DNA of 64,000 nucleotides from Ilyonectria destructans (taxonomy: Eukaryota; Ascomycota; Sordariomycetes; Hypocreales; Nectriaceae), in contig JAHEWK010000004.1 in NCBI GenBank assembly GCA_020740775.1, positions 3,348,001 through 3,412,000 on the forward strand, written 5' to 3'. Below are positions 1 through 10,558 of the stretch, piece after piece. Position 1 is the stretch's first letter, and each line of letters opens with the position of its first letter. The notes below the pieces were generated by a model. The model worked only from the letters and a program-made list of their open reading frames with translations. It was not told the DNA's origin and made no database searches. A program made the position numbers and the translations under genes.

Positions 1-1154
1 CCATGGAAGTCCACAAGTATGATGGCAAGTATGTCACCGAGGTCGACTGGGCAAGGAACGAATTTGAACACGACATCACTTACGCTGGCCACCGAGGAAA
101 GTTGCACTCTATCATCTTGGCCCACGCCAAGAGTCTAGTCCCAGACATTCGCATCGGCGTTGGTGTCACTAAATACCTGGAAAACGAGAGCCAGGCTGGT
201 GTGGTTCTCTCGACCGGTGAAACTCTCTGGGCCGACTGTGTCGTCGCTGCAGATGGTCCTCGGTCTATTGCCCGAGAACAAGTGCTCGGACTTGTCAACG
301 AGGATGAGACAAATACCGACAGTAAATGGGCTGTGTTCCGGTCATTTTTCAAGACCGATGAAGCTTCCCGAGAAGTCCTTCGAAAAAATGGCCTGCTCTA
401 TCCCGATAGAGACCTGGTCCGATTTTGGATGTTTGATAACCTGTCGATGATGGCATTCGTCTGGAACGATGGAGCAGACGTTGCCTGGGTTCTTATCCAC
501 CCAGTAAGTTTTCCATCCATCTGGCCATCCTTATACATTCTAACAGTAAACAAATAGGATGATAAAGAATCGGAGGAGGGTTGGTCCAACTCCAACATTG
601 CATCCCATGAACATCTCGCCAAGTGGATGGAACCATTCACGGGCAAAGATGCTCGCGCTATCTACGACGTCACACCTGTCGGAAAGACGATCGATTTCAA
701 GCTCGTCTACAGGCCAATTATTGACAAGTGGACCAGCAAGGGAGGCCGTACTATCCTCATCGGTGATGCCGCCCATGCCAACCTGCCAACAGCCGGCCAA
801 GGAGCATCTCAGGCGCTGGAGGACTCTGTAACGTTAGCCCACTGCCTTGAGGTGTGTGGTGGCGATGTCAAGCTTGCCCTGGAAGCCACACAGCGAATCC
901 GATATCACAGGTCGAATGCAGTGCATAAGAGTGGCCAGGTCAACCGCGACGCCTTCTACAAGACTCCTTGGGAAGTTATCGAGGCCGACGCCCACACGTT
1001 CGCCAAGAGAAGATGGCCCAAGTTGAAGCCTTGGGACCCTCTGGAGTTTGCAAAGGAGCAATTTCCCAAGATTGCTGAAGATGTTAAGAACGGCGTCTCG
1101 GGGAGTCTTGAAGAGGTTGCGGTTCCTCCTCCTGAGGGAGGCTTTTGGCCTTGA
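1..1154 (+). CDS. FAD-dependent aromatic-ring monooxygenase (salicylate hydroxylase-like), 5' partial
   Basis: The gene enters the window already in frame, so its N-terminal Rossmann GxGxxG half is missing. Exon <1-503, intron 504-557 (GTAAGT...ATAG, phase 0), exon 558-1154, stop TGA. Two group-A flavoprotein hydroxylase signatures are visible: a DG-type motif VVAADGPRSIAR and the FAD-ribityl GD motif ILIGDAAHANLPTAGQGAS followed by ALEDS. Members of this family use NAD(P)H and FAD to hydroxylate small aromatic or polyketide substrates in the cytosol. The substrate cannot be read from sequence. It could serve phenolic catabolism or a secondary-metabolite pathway whose other genes lie left of the window. 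The annotated ATG at position 3 is internal, not the true start. Confidence 0.88.
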
Positions 1155-1980
1155 CCTAACCTGAATTGCATGTCATTTAGGTAGCAGCGTCTTATTCATA
1201 TAACATTTACTCTATATTATCTCGGAGAAATATTTGCATGATTCAACCACCACTGCTTAGATACGGGCGCCTTGGTTGGGAACGTTCACACGTGGATTTG
1301 AGCTCGTTGGCAGTCTAGATCACACCAAAACTCCGTAATAAGCATGTCCAACTCACCTTTACAGAAACTTGATATCCGTCACATTACATTGTGGACCCTC
1401 ACCTTTCATGATCTAACTCGACGAGAATGCTTTAGTACGCACAAGCTCGCTATCTGGATGAGGCTTCAAGCCTTGGACAGGATGGGGGAGTTGCGAGATG
1501 AAGCCGCTGCTTCTGGTGGCCTTGGATGATAGATTCCTACATCATCTGGCACAAATGGCAATGCTCATCTCTGGATGCCGACTGTTGCAACTTTGCAAGA
1601 CTTTCGGAGCGGTTGTAATCATAGTTAAGATCAAGAGTACGGGGAATAGCGTCACACCGCCGACACAGGCGCAGGCTGGCTATACTATGCATCCCTACTG
1701 GCAACAAAAAAGCCGACCGAGACTAGATGAGGCAGGAAACTAGCTTTATCGGGTTTCAGTATGTGGTAGCACACATAAAGTCACAGTGATGGATGCATAA
1801 GAGCCAGAGGCTATGCTCATGCATTGTGGGGGCGGCGGTCGCCCGGGGTTGACGTGCATGTAGATTATGAGGCCATATCCTCCCTCCCATTACTCCATAA
1901 GTCTTCTTCAGGTCGAAGAATTACATACGAATGAAGCAGAAAAGCCGGCCCCGGTATTCGAGAGCCCCGTAAATATAGCA
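1155..1980. other. intergenic, no supported gene
   Basis: Downstream flank of the monooxygenase. Only short, unrecognised open frames; no domain, RNA or repeat was recognised. A G-rich patch (GTGGGGGCGGCGG) lies near 1827. Confidence 0.5.
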
Positions 1981-2260
1981 GTCATCGAGACTTGTCGGTG
2001 CTACGCTCCAGATCGCCCTTGGTCACTGCCACGCCTCCTGGCCAGTGGCTTCGCGAAAGACTATTTCTTGCAACCTCTGTCGTTTGGTATCTTTGGCAGT
2101 GAAAACGTTTGCTCAAACAATGCAATCAAGATGCCTTGTAGGCGAAATGGCGCACGCTTGTAAGCGATATTCGACTATGGATCTCACCGACGAAAAGGAC
2201 AGGCTACTGGCTATCATGGGACTAGCAATCGAGTTCCAAGGTCAGCTAACGATGAATATT
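1981..2260 (+). pseudogene. relic of a HET-domain gene (C-terminal side of the domain)
   Basis: No intact frame. One frame at about 2045-2150 reads WLRERLFLATSVVWYLW, a stop, then KQCNQDAL, resembling the 'W.(Q)ERLLS.RV..F....FWECNQ' section of HET proteins. After a frame change, 2177-2233 reads MDLTDEKDRLLAIMGLAIEF, matching the 'LT.E.DRL.AI.GLA.EF' segment that follows it in larger HET proteins. Order and spacing fit the family; internal stops and the frame change indicate decay. The domain assignment is by motif memory only. It is not a fragment of the intact HET genes at 8.7-12.3 kb, which lack these motifs. Confidence 0.35.
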
Positions 2261-3195
2261 TGGATAGCATTTACACTGCAAGCCGTCTTGTTACTCGTGA
2301 GCGGCTACTTGCTCGCCTACTCGCTATCCCTATATAGGAGCCAGGTCTCGTCAGCATGTGTTTTCACGTTGTTTAACAAGAAAGTCTTAACCTTTACTAG
2401 CAAATCGCAGTCCATCGTATACATCCTCTGTCGGAGGCAATTGCCCCATCCTACGACCTGGTATCGACTCTACAAGCTACATTACATCATCGTTGTAACA
2501 GCCTGAACCCCTCTCCATTCCTTTGAAGCCGTATTTGAAATAGGCTATGTTCTATAGACTGGGGTGCATTGCGGCGTATTGCGGGCAGATACCATCCGTG
2601 CTCTCAATCCGTCATCATACATGAAAGATGCTCCTTGAAGTCTCCGGAGCAGAGGGGAACACCACCTGTTCCGCTCGGATCGCGCCGGATACCCCTCCTA
2701 TTTACGACTGTCTCGTGATATAGCACAAGGATCTAGCACAACTAGGAAATCATTCCGCTTAAATACGCTCACCGGATCTGCCCAGCATTGTTCAAATGAG
2801 TACAAGATTTGACGGAGCTGCTCGGAAATGGGCGGATCGACGGATGGATCGCTCCGTCCATGGGTGTGTCTCCAGTTTTTAGCTTCTTAATTGCCCACGA
2901 ATAAAGGTCGACTCAAACAGCTCGTGCTTACGCCAATTTGGGTTACAGTTCGCAGTAGACGAGCCAATACAAGGGTCCGTCGGATGAAAATGAGTCCACA
3001 TCTCCTATTTGGCGTTGGCGTCTCGGTTCTTGTGCTAAATCCAGCATCACCCCTGTAGGGAGTTTAAGAGTTTAAATGTCCATCATATTGTGAATTCTCC
3101 GTTGAGTTTAAATACAGAGGCCATCGCTAGTATTCTCCTTGGACTCTGTGCGCTACCTACAGGAACCTATCAGCTCTCCGTTGACATCCGGCACC
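2261..3195. other. intergenic; upstream region of the pectin lyase
   Basis: No coding signal was recognised. Possible CreA-type (SYGGRG) matches, CTGGGG at about 2559 and CTCCGGAG at about 2642, would suit carbon-catabolite control of a pectinase, but they are short, distant and may be chance. A TTTAAATAC stretch at about 3107 is a TATA candidate. Confidence 0.3.
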
Positions 3196-4622
3196 ATGAA
3201 GCTCATTCATCTCGTCTCCCTGCTTGCGGCGGCTCCGTCTGTCTACGCCCAGGTCAAAGGCAAAGCCTTCGGGTTTGCAGCCGGTACTACGGGCGGTGGC
3301 AGTGCGACTCCTGTCTACCCAAAGACCAACGCCGAGTAAGTGCATTCCAACAGCTCTCCCTTTGCAACCTGGGCAATCTCAAATATAATATCCACTGACT
3401 AACTCTCCCCGGCGCACAGGCTTGTATCATACCTCAGCGACAGCAGTGCACGTGTTATCATGATCGATCACACTTTTGACTTCCTCCAAACCGAGGGAAG
3501 CACTACTACGAATTGCTGCAGCGACGACCGTACTACCAAGTGCCCTGGCGGAACCTCCAAAGGCCAACTATGGATCCAGACCACATGCACCAGTGGCACG
3601 TGGGAGTCCTGCACGTACTGGAATGCCCCAAAGACGGCCCTGAAGGTGGGCAGCAACAAGTCTATCGTGGGTGTTGGTTCCAAGGGCGTTATTCGCGGAA
3701 AGGGCCTTCGCCTCATCAGTGGTGTCAGCAACGTCATCATCCAGAACATCCACTTTACGGTGAGTAATCACGACTCTGGCTTGTATTGAAACGCCATGTC
3801 CTTCTCGAGACCAAAATCCGAACACATGGCTGACTGCATTCTCATTACAGGAGCTGAACCCTCAATTTGTTTGGGGTGGCGATGCTATCACTCTCGATAA
3901 CTGTGACAAGGTTTGGATTGATCACAACAAGTTCTCCCTCATCGGCAGGCAGATGATTGTGTCTGGCTGGGGCGCTGCAGGCCATGTCACCATCTCCGAT
4001 AACGAGTTTGATGGCAAGTCGACGTGGTCAGCCGGCTGCAACGGCAAGCATTACTGGACCATGTTGCTTCTTGGCGAGAAGGACTTCTACACTATCGCTG
4101 GCAATTGGTTCCATGATGTGTCTGGCCGCACGCCCCACATTGGTACCGACTATACCTCTTCTAAGATTGTTGTCCATGCCGTCAACAACTACTTCCAGGT
4201 AAGTCTTCCGATGCTGGCTTTTAAGGAGCAACGCAATCAACACCTCTCGTTATGGATCAATGTTAACTAAGAGACCATAGAACGTCGGTGGCCACTGTTT
4301 CGATATCGACACCAACACCAACCTGCTGATCGAGGGCAACTACTTTGACACCGTCACTACCCCCATCACTACTGGGTCTTACACTGCTGGCGGCCAGGTT
4401 TACTTTATCCAAACCGTTGCCGACGCATCCAATGCTCAAAGTGCTCTGGGCTACATTCCTGAATGGAACCGTGCCGTCAACTCGGGCGCTTCCAACAGCA
4501 TTGTTTCGAAGACCGCACTCAGCACCCTTGGCCAGTACAAGAGCAACATCCAATGGTCGCACTGGAAGGTTGAGAATGTGCCAACGAATGTTAAGGCTGG
4601 TGCTGGTATTGGCAAAATCTAA
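3196..4622 (+). CDS. secreted pectin lyase, polysaccharide lyase family 1
   Basis: Four exons, 3196-3335, 3420-3759, 3851-4198 and 4281-4622, give 389 residues. The first ~19 residues form a signal peptide ending SVYA. Mature start VKGKAFGFAAGTTGGG is typical of fungal pectin lyases (EC 4.2.2.10), which cleave methyl-esterified homogalacturonan by beta-elimination without calcium. The parallel beta-helix core shows WGGDAIT, VWIDHNKFSLIGRQMIVSGW, CNGKHYWTMLLLG and FHDVSGRTPHIGT. Paired cysteines (CCSD, TKC, TTC, ESC) fit an extracellular protein. The start is fixed by the signal peptide. It probably acts on plant cell walls, pointing to a plant-associated or saprotrophic host. The alternative, calcium-dependent pectate lyase, is less likely given these motifs. 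Confidence 0.95.
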
Positions 4623-5144
4623 ACCAGTTCACGCATATTGTATATGTGGTGACAAACAAGATATCAATAAAACCAAGTGCAAGCGGAGCGAAGTATTTCA
4701 AGCCTCCCCTTAAGATTTTCAGTCCCAAGCCGGTTTTTCGTCTTCGTATCCTTCTATACCGCCCAATAACGTATCCAATCGTTCATAGGACCTTCGGTAT
4801 GTAGAGGCAGAATAGATATCCCCTGTCAAACACAACGCATGGTGCATGAAGCAAGTTATCTTGTGCGACAGAACCTTCAAGCTCGTCGCACGATAATGCG
4901 ACTACTGTGGCAACTTTGGGCTTAAGTCATTGGGTGCAGGCGGGGCTTAGCTAAGAGCTATTAGATATTAACTAATATCCGATCAACTTATTGCAAAGGC
5001 AAATACATGGTACGACGTTGAGTTAAAGACTGGTGATCATGACTTATCAAGATTCCAAAACCCGTAGAAATAAGACTCCTTTGCCAACGCTAATCCTAAC
5101 CGAAAATATCAATTCTGAGCACTGGTTCTATAAGGCATTGCTTT
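4623..5144. other. intergenic between convergent 3' ends
   Basis: Separates the pectin lyase from the reverse-strand acyltransferase. AATAAA-like signals (ATCAATAAAACC near 4664) follow the lyase stop. Nothing else recognised. Confidence 0.4.
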
Positions 5145-6815
5145 CTAATCTTCCTTGACATTGACCTTTCCCTCGAGCCATCTGGCAAATTTCACGACCG
5201 GGATGTCAACAGCCCGCCAGAAAATATCAGCGAAGAAGAAGACGAATGGCAGTGAGAAGCAAGCCCCCAGGGCGAAACCGACGGTGTACCAGTGGCCTTC
5301 GACGCCTGTTATGCTCCAAGCCAAGCCTTCTATGTGATAACCTATAAGGCGAGTTGTCGGTCCGTGGACGAGGTAGAAAGAGTATGAAATCTTTCCCAAG
5401 TACTGGATGGGGCCTGAATTGAAGACTCTCAACCAAAATGCCGAGTAACTGACAGAAAGGATAAAGATGACTGAACCAAGACTTTGCCAGTAACGATACG
5501 GCCTGTCCCACCACTCCGGGATTTGCGACGTAAGATAAATCCAGCCAGGGGTCTCTTCGCCGCCAACATCAGGCTGGCTCATGAAATACAATCCACAGAT
5601 GCTAAACAAGTTCCAGAAAATCGGCTTCAATCGCTGTCGAGCGGAACTGGCTTGTTTTTCATCCACCGGTAGAGTGGGCGATGTAGTATGAGCCCCGCGG
5701 ATCTGGTCCCACTCAGCAAGGGCCATGCCGCAGAGGAACATGAGAAAATCCCATCTGACGGACCGATATACTACATAGATGACGAAGGAAAGGGTGAGAA
5801 GTCGATACTTGGTCTGGAGACGAGCTGTGCCAACAAGCATGGCAGATAGATACAGCGAACAGCGGTATTCGACCGGAATAGTCCATAAGTAAAGGTCGAA
5901 CTCTATGTGGCCACGTTAATACAGCACCGAGCTAGGAGTAGGGAATTATGACGTACCTGCGAGTGCTGTACGGTCCACAAAGTCAAATACTCTGAAACCG
6001 CGAATTATATGCCTGACCCATTGCATGAAATGTGCAGTTACAGAGTCTGGTCGATTTGGGATGGGGAGTGATCCGTGTCTGAAGTAGGCCTTGTTGCTGA
6101 GTACTTCACGAGTCAACTCGAAGGCACCCAACCGAATCATGCAGAAAAAGATGAATGTTGAAATGGCAGTCGGGAGAAATAGTCGGATTCCACGGCGAAA
6201 GACCATGGAGGTCATGTTGATGGAAAAATCCTGGGTTTTATGGCTTCGCATAAGCTTGAGGGGTTTGTAGGAGAGAGCGTAGCCGGATATCACGAAAAAG
6301 ACGGAGACAGCGGGCGGTCCACAATACCACAAACGCACAAATGGCAGTCGCCAGAAGCCATATAATGACCCCTGCCAGCCCCAGCCTCTGTTGATGACGA
6401 AGCCCTGGACGGTGTAGTGGCAGAAGTAGACGAAAAGGGCAGCCACGCCTCGCATGCCATCGAGATAGGCTGTAGGATGGAGCTTGGCGGGACGGATCTT
6501 TTCGCGCATTTGGCGGCCCTGTAAGAAGCTGGGGACGCAGAACCATGCAATATGAGATACCGTGGGTCCCCATTGAATCGCGCGAACTGCTTCCACGGGG
6601 GATCTGAGGTAGCTAGTCCATGCCGGGCTAGAAAAGCGTCGATCCAGTTCGAAGATGACATTGCTGGGCTCCGCATCGTTGTCAGGTGACAATGGTCGTT
6701 CTTCAAGGAGACCCGTGTTCTCTTCCAGAGAGTTGGATACACTGCCAAGGGCGTAGCTGTTCATTGTCGGTCGAGCAGCAGCGAAGGCTGCGAGGTGGTG
6801 GAAGGGGGAATACAC
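5145..6815 (-). CDS. multi-pass acyltransferase-3 family protein
   Basis: Two exons on the minus strand, 6815-5957 and 5902-5145, with a phase-1 intron 5956-5903 (GTACGT...ATAG), give 538 residues. After a ~110-residue cytosolic N-terminus, LHPTAYLDGMRGVAALFVYF opens an acyltransferase-3 (PF01757-type) domain. It is followed by SVFFVISGYALSYKPLKL, further hydrophobic helices and ISYSFYLVHGPTTR near the C-terminus. Such proteins move acyl groups onto sugars, lipids or other acceptors in membranes; fungal relatives include surface-induced infection-related proteins. The acceptor is unknown. An alternative start lies 17 codons downstream (Met at 6764). Confidence 0.85.
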
Positions 6816-8750
6816 GTAAGAACAGAGTCAGAACCGAATGACGAGAAGAAGAGAAATTATATGCTAAGGAGACGCTCAGTGCAATGGGAGTGAGGAACGA
6901 CAGGGAGCGCAGAACAGCGATGGGAAAGATGGGGTCTAGTGCCACTCAGTCGCCCTTAAATGTCTTCGAATGCTCGACAGACCCGCTGGCTATAAAGGAG
7001 GCGTAAAAAAATGGGGTTTAACTTCTCCAGGCGTGAGAAGGGGCACAAATACATCCACTCCCTTCAGTACCAGCACAGCCTTGATATTAAGTGTATTTCT
7101 TATTAGCACTCTCCGTGTGTTTCTCCTCATTTCTTCGACAAGCTGGTGGCCAAGTTGATTGGAAGACAGCCCTCAAAAGAACTAGGCATCTGCAATCCAT
7201 ATCACAATGTGGTGAACGGTGCGGGCGGTCGCCGAGTTCCCTCATGGTCGGGACCTTTCCGAGCCTGTCTCGTAGGGCCACTCTGAGAAGTGGAGTATAT
7301 CTGCTTCATCCCAGTCGTTGGCTCGCGAGTTAAGCAGGGAGGAACGGAATGGGGTGGTGCAAGGAATGCGTTCTGTACGATGTGCTTCGTATTGCGCGCA
7401 CCATTAAATGACAATAATGTGTGCTGCCCTTGCATGCCAGGCACAGGCGACGAAAAACAAGCATCAAGACGATAATCTTACCCTGCCTCAGCTAGTTTAG
7501 TTGCACCAGTCACCGAGGACGTCTCAGTCCACTGAAAGAGCTTGGTCACACGCTGTGTCTCCTTTCGGCACAAGCTCAATATCAAAACGCCGAGCCTCGC
7601 GACTTCGCACCAGAGTCCTCGGTAATGTGGCGCTGCTGGACGTCGAAGCCGCGAATCAGACTCCGTCGGGATCCTTCTTTACCGGGCGGGCGCCACCTCG
7701 TATTTGTGTTTCACACGCTGGAGAGATGGGGAGATGATTGGCATGTCAAGCGGGTACTTGAAAAGCCACAGGGCTATTGTGGAGTGGTGATGCTTATGCT
7801 AAATCGCGATGTCCCTGCCACAGGTCTGAGACGGCCCAGACTACCACGCACTCCACACAGAGACCAGCCTGTCACATAGAGGTAGGTTGTCTTTGCCACC
7901 AAGGGGAAGCAATCCAGGGATTTGCGCGCTATTCCGTCAGTCTGCGGCGAGTCCCATCCAGCAAGCAGTTTGTGGCGCCTCGCTGGAATCTAGATCATGC
8001 CACAACGGGTCCTAGTCATGGTGATCTGAGGGTAACCCCCCTAAGTTATGTACTCCGTTTAGGCTAAACGAATGCGAATGGCGCAAGGCGACCTTCTGAA
8101 CCAAGGACCCATCAATATTGCTTCTTTTGTTAGTCAGGGGTGCACTCATTGATGCTAGCTTAACTACCCTACACCAGTAAAAATGAGGCCAAATAAAAGA
8201 GTCACTCGGAGCTGCGGCGTTTAGCTGAAATAAGGGTTCCAGGTTTACAGGGTCTGGCATTTTAAAAATACAGAAGACACCTGATGAGGCAAGCGGCGGC
8301 CTTAGCTGCATTTTAGTCGCGTTAAGAGAGATTTCTTCCCTCCGTAGTATTAGAACGTTGGAGTTTAGTACACATATACGGAAAAGATGCAAGCAGATTC
8401 CTTGCTGCCCAAGTTGATAGAAACAAAGAAAGAAAAAAAACTGTGCGTCAGATAAATTCACATGACGTGCGCTATGGCTTTGAACTGTAGATTTGAATTT
8501 CTCACTAACACAAAGCTCGAGTCAGAGCGAACACGCGCATCCTGTCTGACCGTGAAACCCGGACAAGGGGTAAAAAAGGAACAACTTGAGCTCCACAGCG
8601 CAGCCAATCAGAACTTCAGGCGGAGCGACTATCATGCCGGTCTTACTCCCACTGTCTCACCGGATAAGGCGGTTCAAGTGACAGCGCTCCTCGATGCTCT
8701 TCTCTCTTGCTTTACTGATATTTCAGGTGACTCTAAACGTGTCTGTAACA
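6816..8750. other. long intergenic, no supported gene
   Basis: About 1.9 kb between two divergent genes. Only short open frames without recognisable domains or coherent splicing. No tRNA or tandem repeat was recognised. It probably contains the promoters of both flanking genes. Confidence 0.45.
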
Positions 8751-10352
8751 ATGTTCCCATACGAGTCTTTTGAGCCAGGTGTTGACGCACTTCGGCTTCT
8801 GGTCCTCCTGCCCCGCTCCTCGCCCAAGGACAACGAAATTGTATGTGAGCTACATAACAGAACCTTTGGCAGTAAACCAGCATATGAAGCCCTGTCATAC
8901 ACTTGGGGCACCAAACCAGCGAAAAAGACGATCACGATTAATGGAGAGCCTTTTCTCGTTCGCAATAATTTATACAATGCACTTCAGCACCTCCAACTCA
9001 AGGAGCCTCGGACGCTCTGGGTCGACGCCATCTGCATCAACCAGGACGACATGCCTGAGCGCAATTGGCAGGTCAGCTTGATGGCATTCATCTACACTCG
9101 CGCTGAACGAGTCTTGGCCTGGCTGGGTCCTTCGCCGCGGCGCATGCAATCCGAGTTCTTCGAGGATGAGCACTGGCGTGCCATCTCCCACAATCCCTAT
9201 TGGACCCGTCTATGGATCATCCAAGAACTCGTTCTTGCCCATGAGGTTGTGTTTTATCTCGGAAGACACAAATTTGGATGGGATGAGGTCCAGAGCACCA
9301 TGAACCCAGAGTGGAGAGCTCTCGAAGGACGCAGTGACGCTATCAAAAAGCTACGAGACGAGCGATATACTGGCACGCAGAGACTGGAGAACCTCGTGGA
9401 GCTTCTGCAAAAGGCGCAATGCTCGGAAAAGCGGGACAAGATTTATGGGTTTCTGGGACTAGTCTATGACGGATCCGACGACGCCATCACCGTCGACTAC
9501 AAGATGAGCTTCTCCCAGCTCTACGCTCAGGTTATCCGCTTTCACCAAACCACATCTGCTCCTCCGGACAGTTCGTTCTCTAATGACATTGACCGCGCGG
9601 TAAAATTAGTCAAGTTCAGCGAACTTATCCAGAACGTGCTGGGTGGTGCTGTTGCCGGGGAAGTGCATCGCAACAGGGATGTGAACTGGCCCAAGACTTT
9701 CTACACCGCGAGGGGCTTCATTGCGAGCGAAATCCTTCAATTGGGACCAACTCGCAATGAAATTATATCATCAGTAAGGAGTGACAGGGCTTGGAAACAG
9801 ACAATGGCGGAAGCCTATCGACAGTCGCCGGAACTGGAAATGGTGCGAAATGCATACACTGGATTCTCTCAAGCCATGCTGGGTTGTGATGAAAGGCAAT
9901 TCGACAGGATTACGAACTTGGATTCAAAGTCCTCATTTGGATATCGATTGAACGCTAGAAAAGAGGCGCCAAAATTTGATGAAGATGACACTGGTACTAC
10001 GGGTGAGACAGATGGGAGGCTGTTCCTTGGGACGAAGGCCGTGCTTGGAGTAGCTCCCCCCAAGACAAGGGTTGGAGATCTGATTTGTACCTTTCTTGGG
10101 TGCGATATCACCCTCGTTCTCCGCAAAGTTCTTCGCGAAAATGAGGACTGCTTCATGCTTGTCGGACGGGCCAGCCGATACCGAGAGGAAAACAAGGACT
10201 CGGATACGGAAACAGATGCCGAGGATTATGTCGGATATGATCTAAACGAGCTGACTCTCGATCCGCGAGAAGATGGGGCGGGAGGTTTCTCGTTTCAGAG
10301 CCCGATGAACTTGAAGATAGATCTAGAGACTCTCCAGAAGCTTACCTCCTAA
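8751..10352 (+). CDS. HET-domain protein 1 (heterokaryon-incompatibility type)
   Basis: Single exon, 533 residues from ATG 8751. An in-frame ATG at 8694 would add 19 hydrophobic residues, but the tail-to-tail paralogue starts at the equivalent of 8751. The HET domain (PF06985) covers about residues 45-190: YEALSYTWG, then LWVDAICINQDD, MAFIYTRAERVLAWLGPSP and PYWTRLWIIQELVLA. The remaining ~340 residues are a conserved tail without a named domain, ending in a 'DL.TLQ.LT' motif. HET domains can trigger regulated cell death after non-self recognition in filamentous ascomycetes, but most family members have no tested role. The architecture has no repeat or NACHT part, so it may be an effector-type partner. 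Confidence 0.92.
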   Translation: MFPYESFEPGVDALRLLVLLPRSSPKDNEIVCELHNRTFGSKPAYEALSYTWGTKPAKKTITINGEPFLVRNNLYNALQHLQLKEPRTLWVDAICINQDDMPERNWQVSLMAFIYTRAERVLAWLGPSPRRMQSEFFEDEHWRAISHNPYWTRLWIIQELVLAHEVVFYLGRHKFGWDEVQSTMNPEWRALEGRSDAIKKLRDERYTGTQRLENLVELLQKAQCSEKRDKIYGFLGLVYDGSDDAITVDYKMSFSQLYAQVIRFHQTTSAPPDSSFSNDIDRAVKLVKFSELIQNVLGGAVAGEVHRNRDVNWPKTFYTARGFIASEILQLGPTRNEIISSVRSDRAWKQTMAEAYRQSPELEMVRNAYTGFSQAMLGCDERQFDRITNLDSKSSFGYRLNARKEAPKFDEDDTGTTGETDGRLFLGTKAVLGVAPPKTRVGDLICTFLGCDITLVLRKVLRENEDCFMLVGRASRYREENKDSDTETDAEDYVGYDLNELTLDPREDGAGGFSFQSPMNLKIDLETLQKLTS

Positions 10353-10558
10353 GCTATATACAGAAGCCGAGTGCTAGAGGCGGTGGGTCTGTTTTGTAGA
10401 TGTTTCTGAAACGGCCATGGTGGCGCAACGTGGGACTCGACTATGTGACTTATCTGCAAATTATAGACTGGTGAATTTCGGCGAAACAATGCATTTTAAA
10501 CCAGCATCCCTTTGTTTCAATTTCCTTTCATTTTTTCATCCCGCTTTCTTTGGTACGT

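Noticed and set aside
6816..8750. Possible hidden gene or transposon in the 1.9-kb gap
   Set aside because: Examined on both strands; no domain motif, terminal repeat or consistent exon path found.
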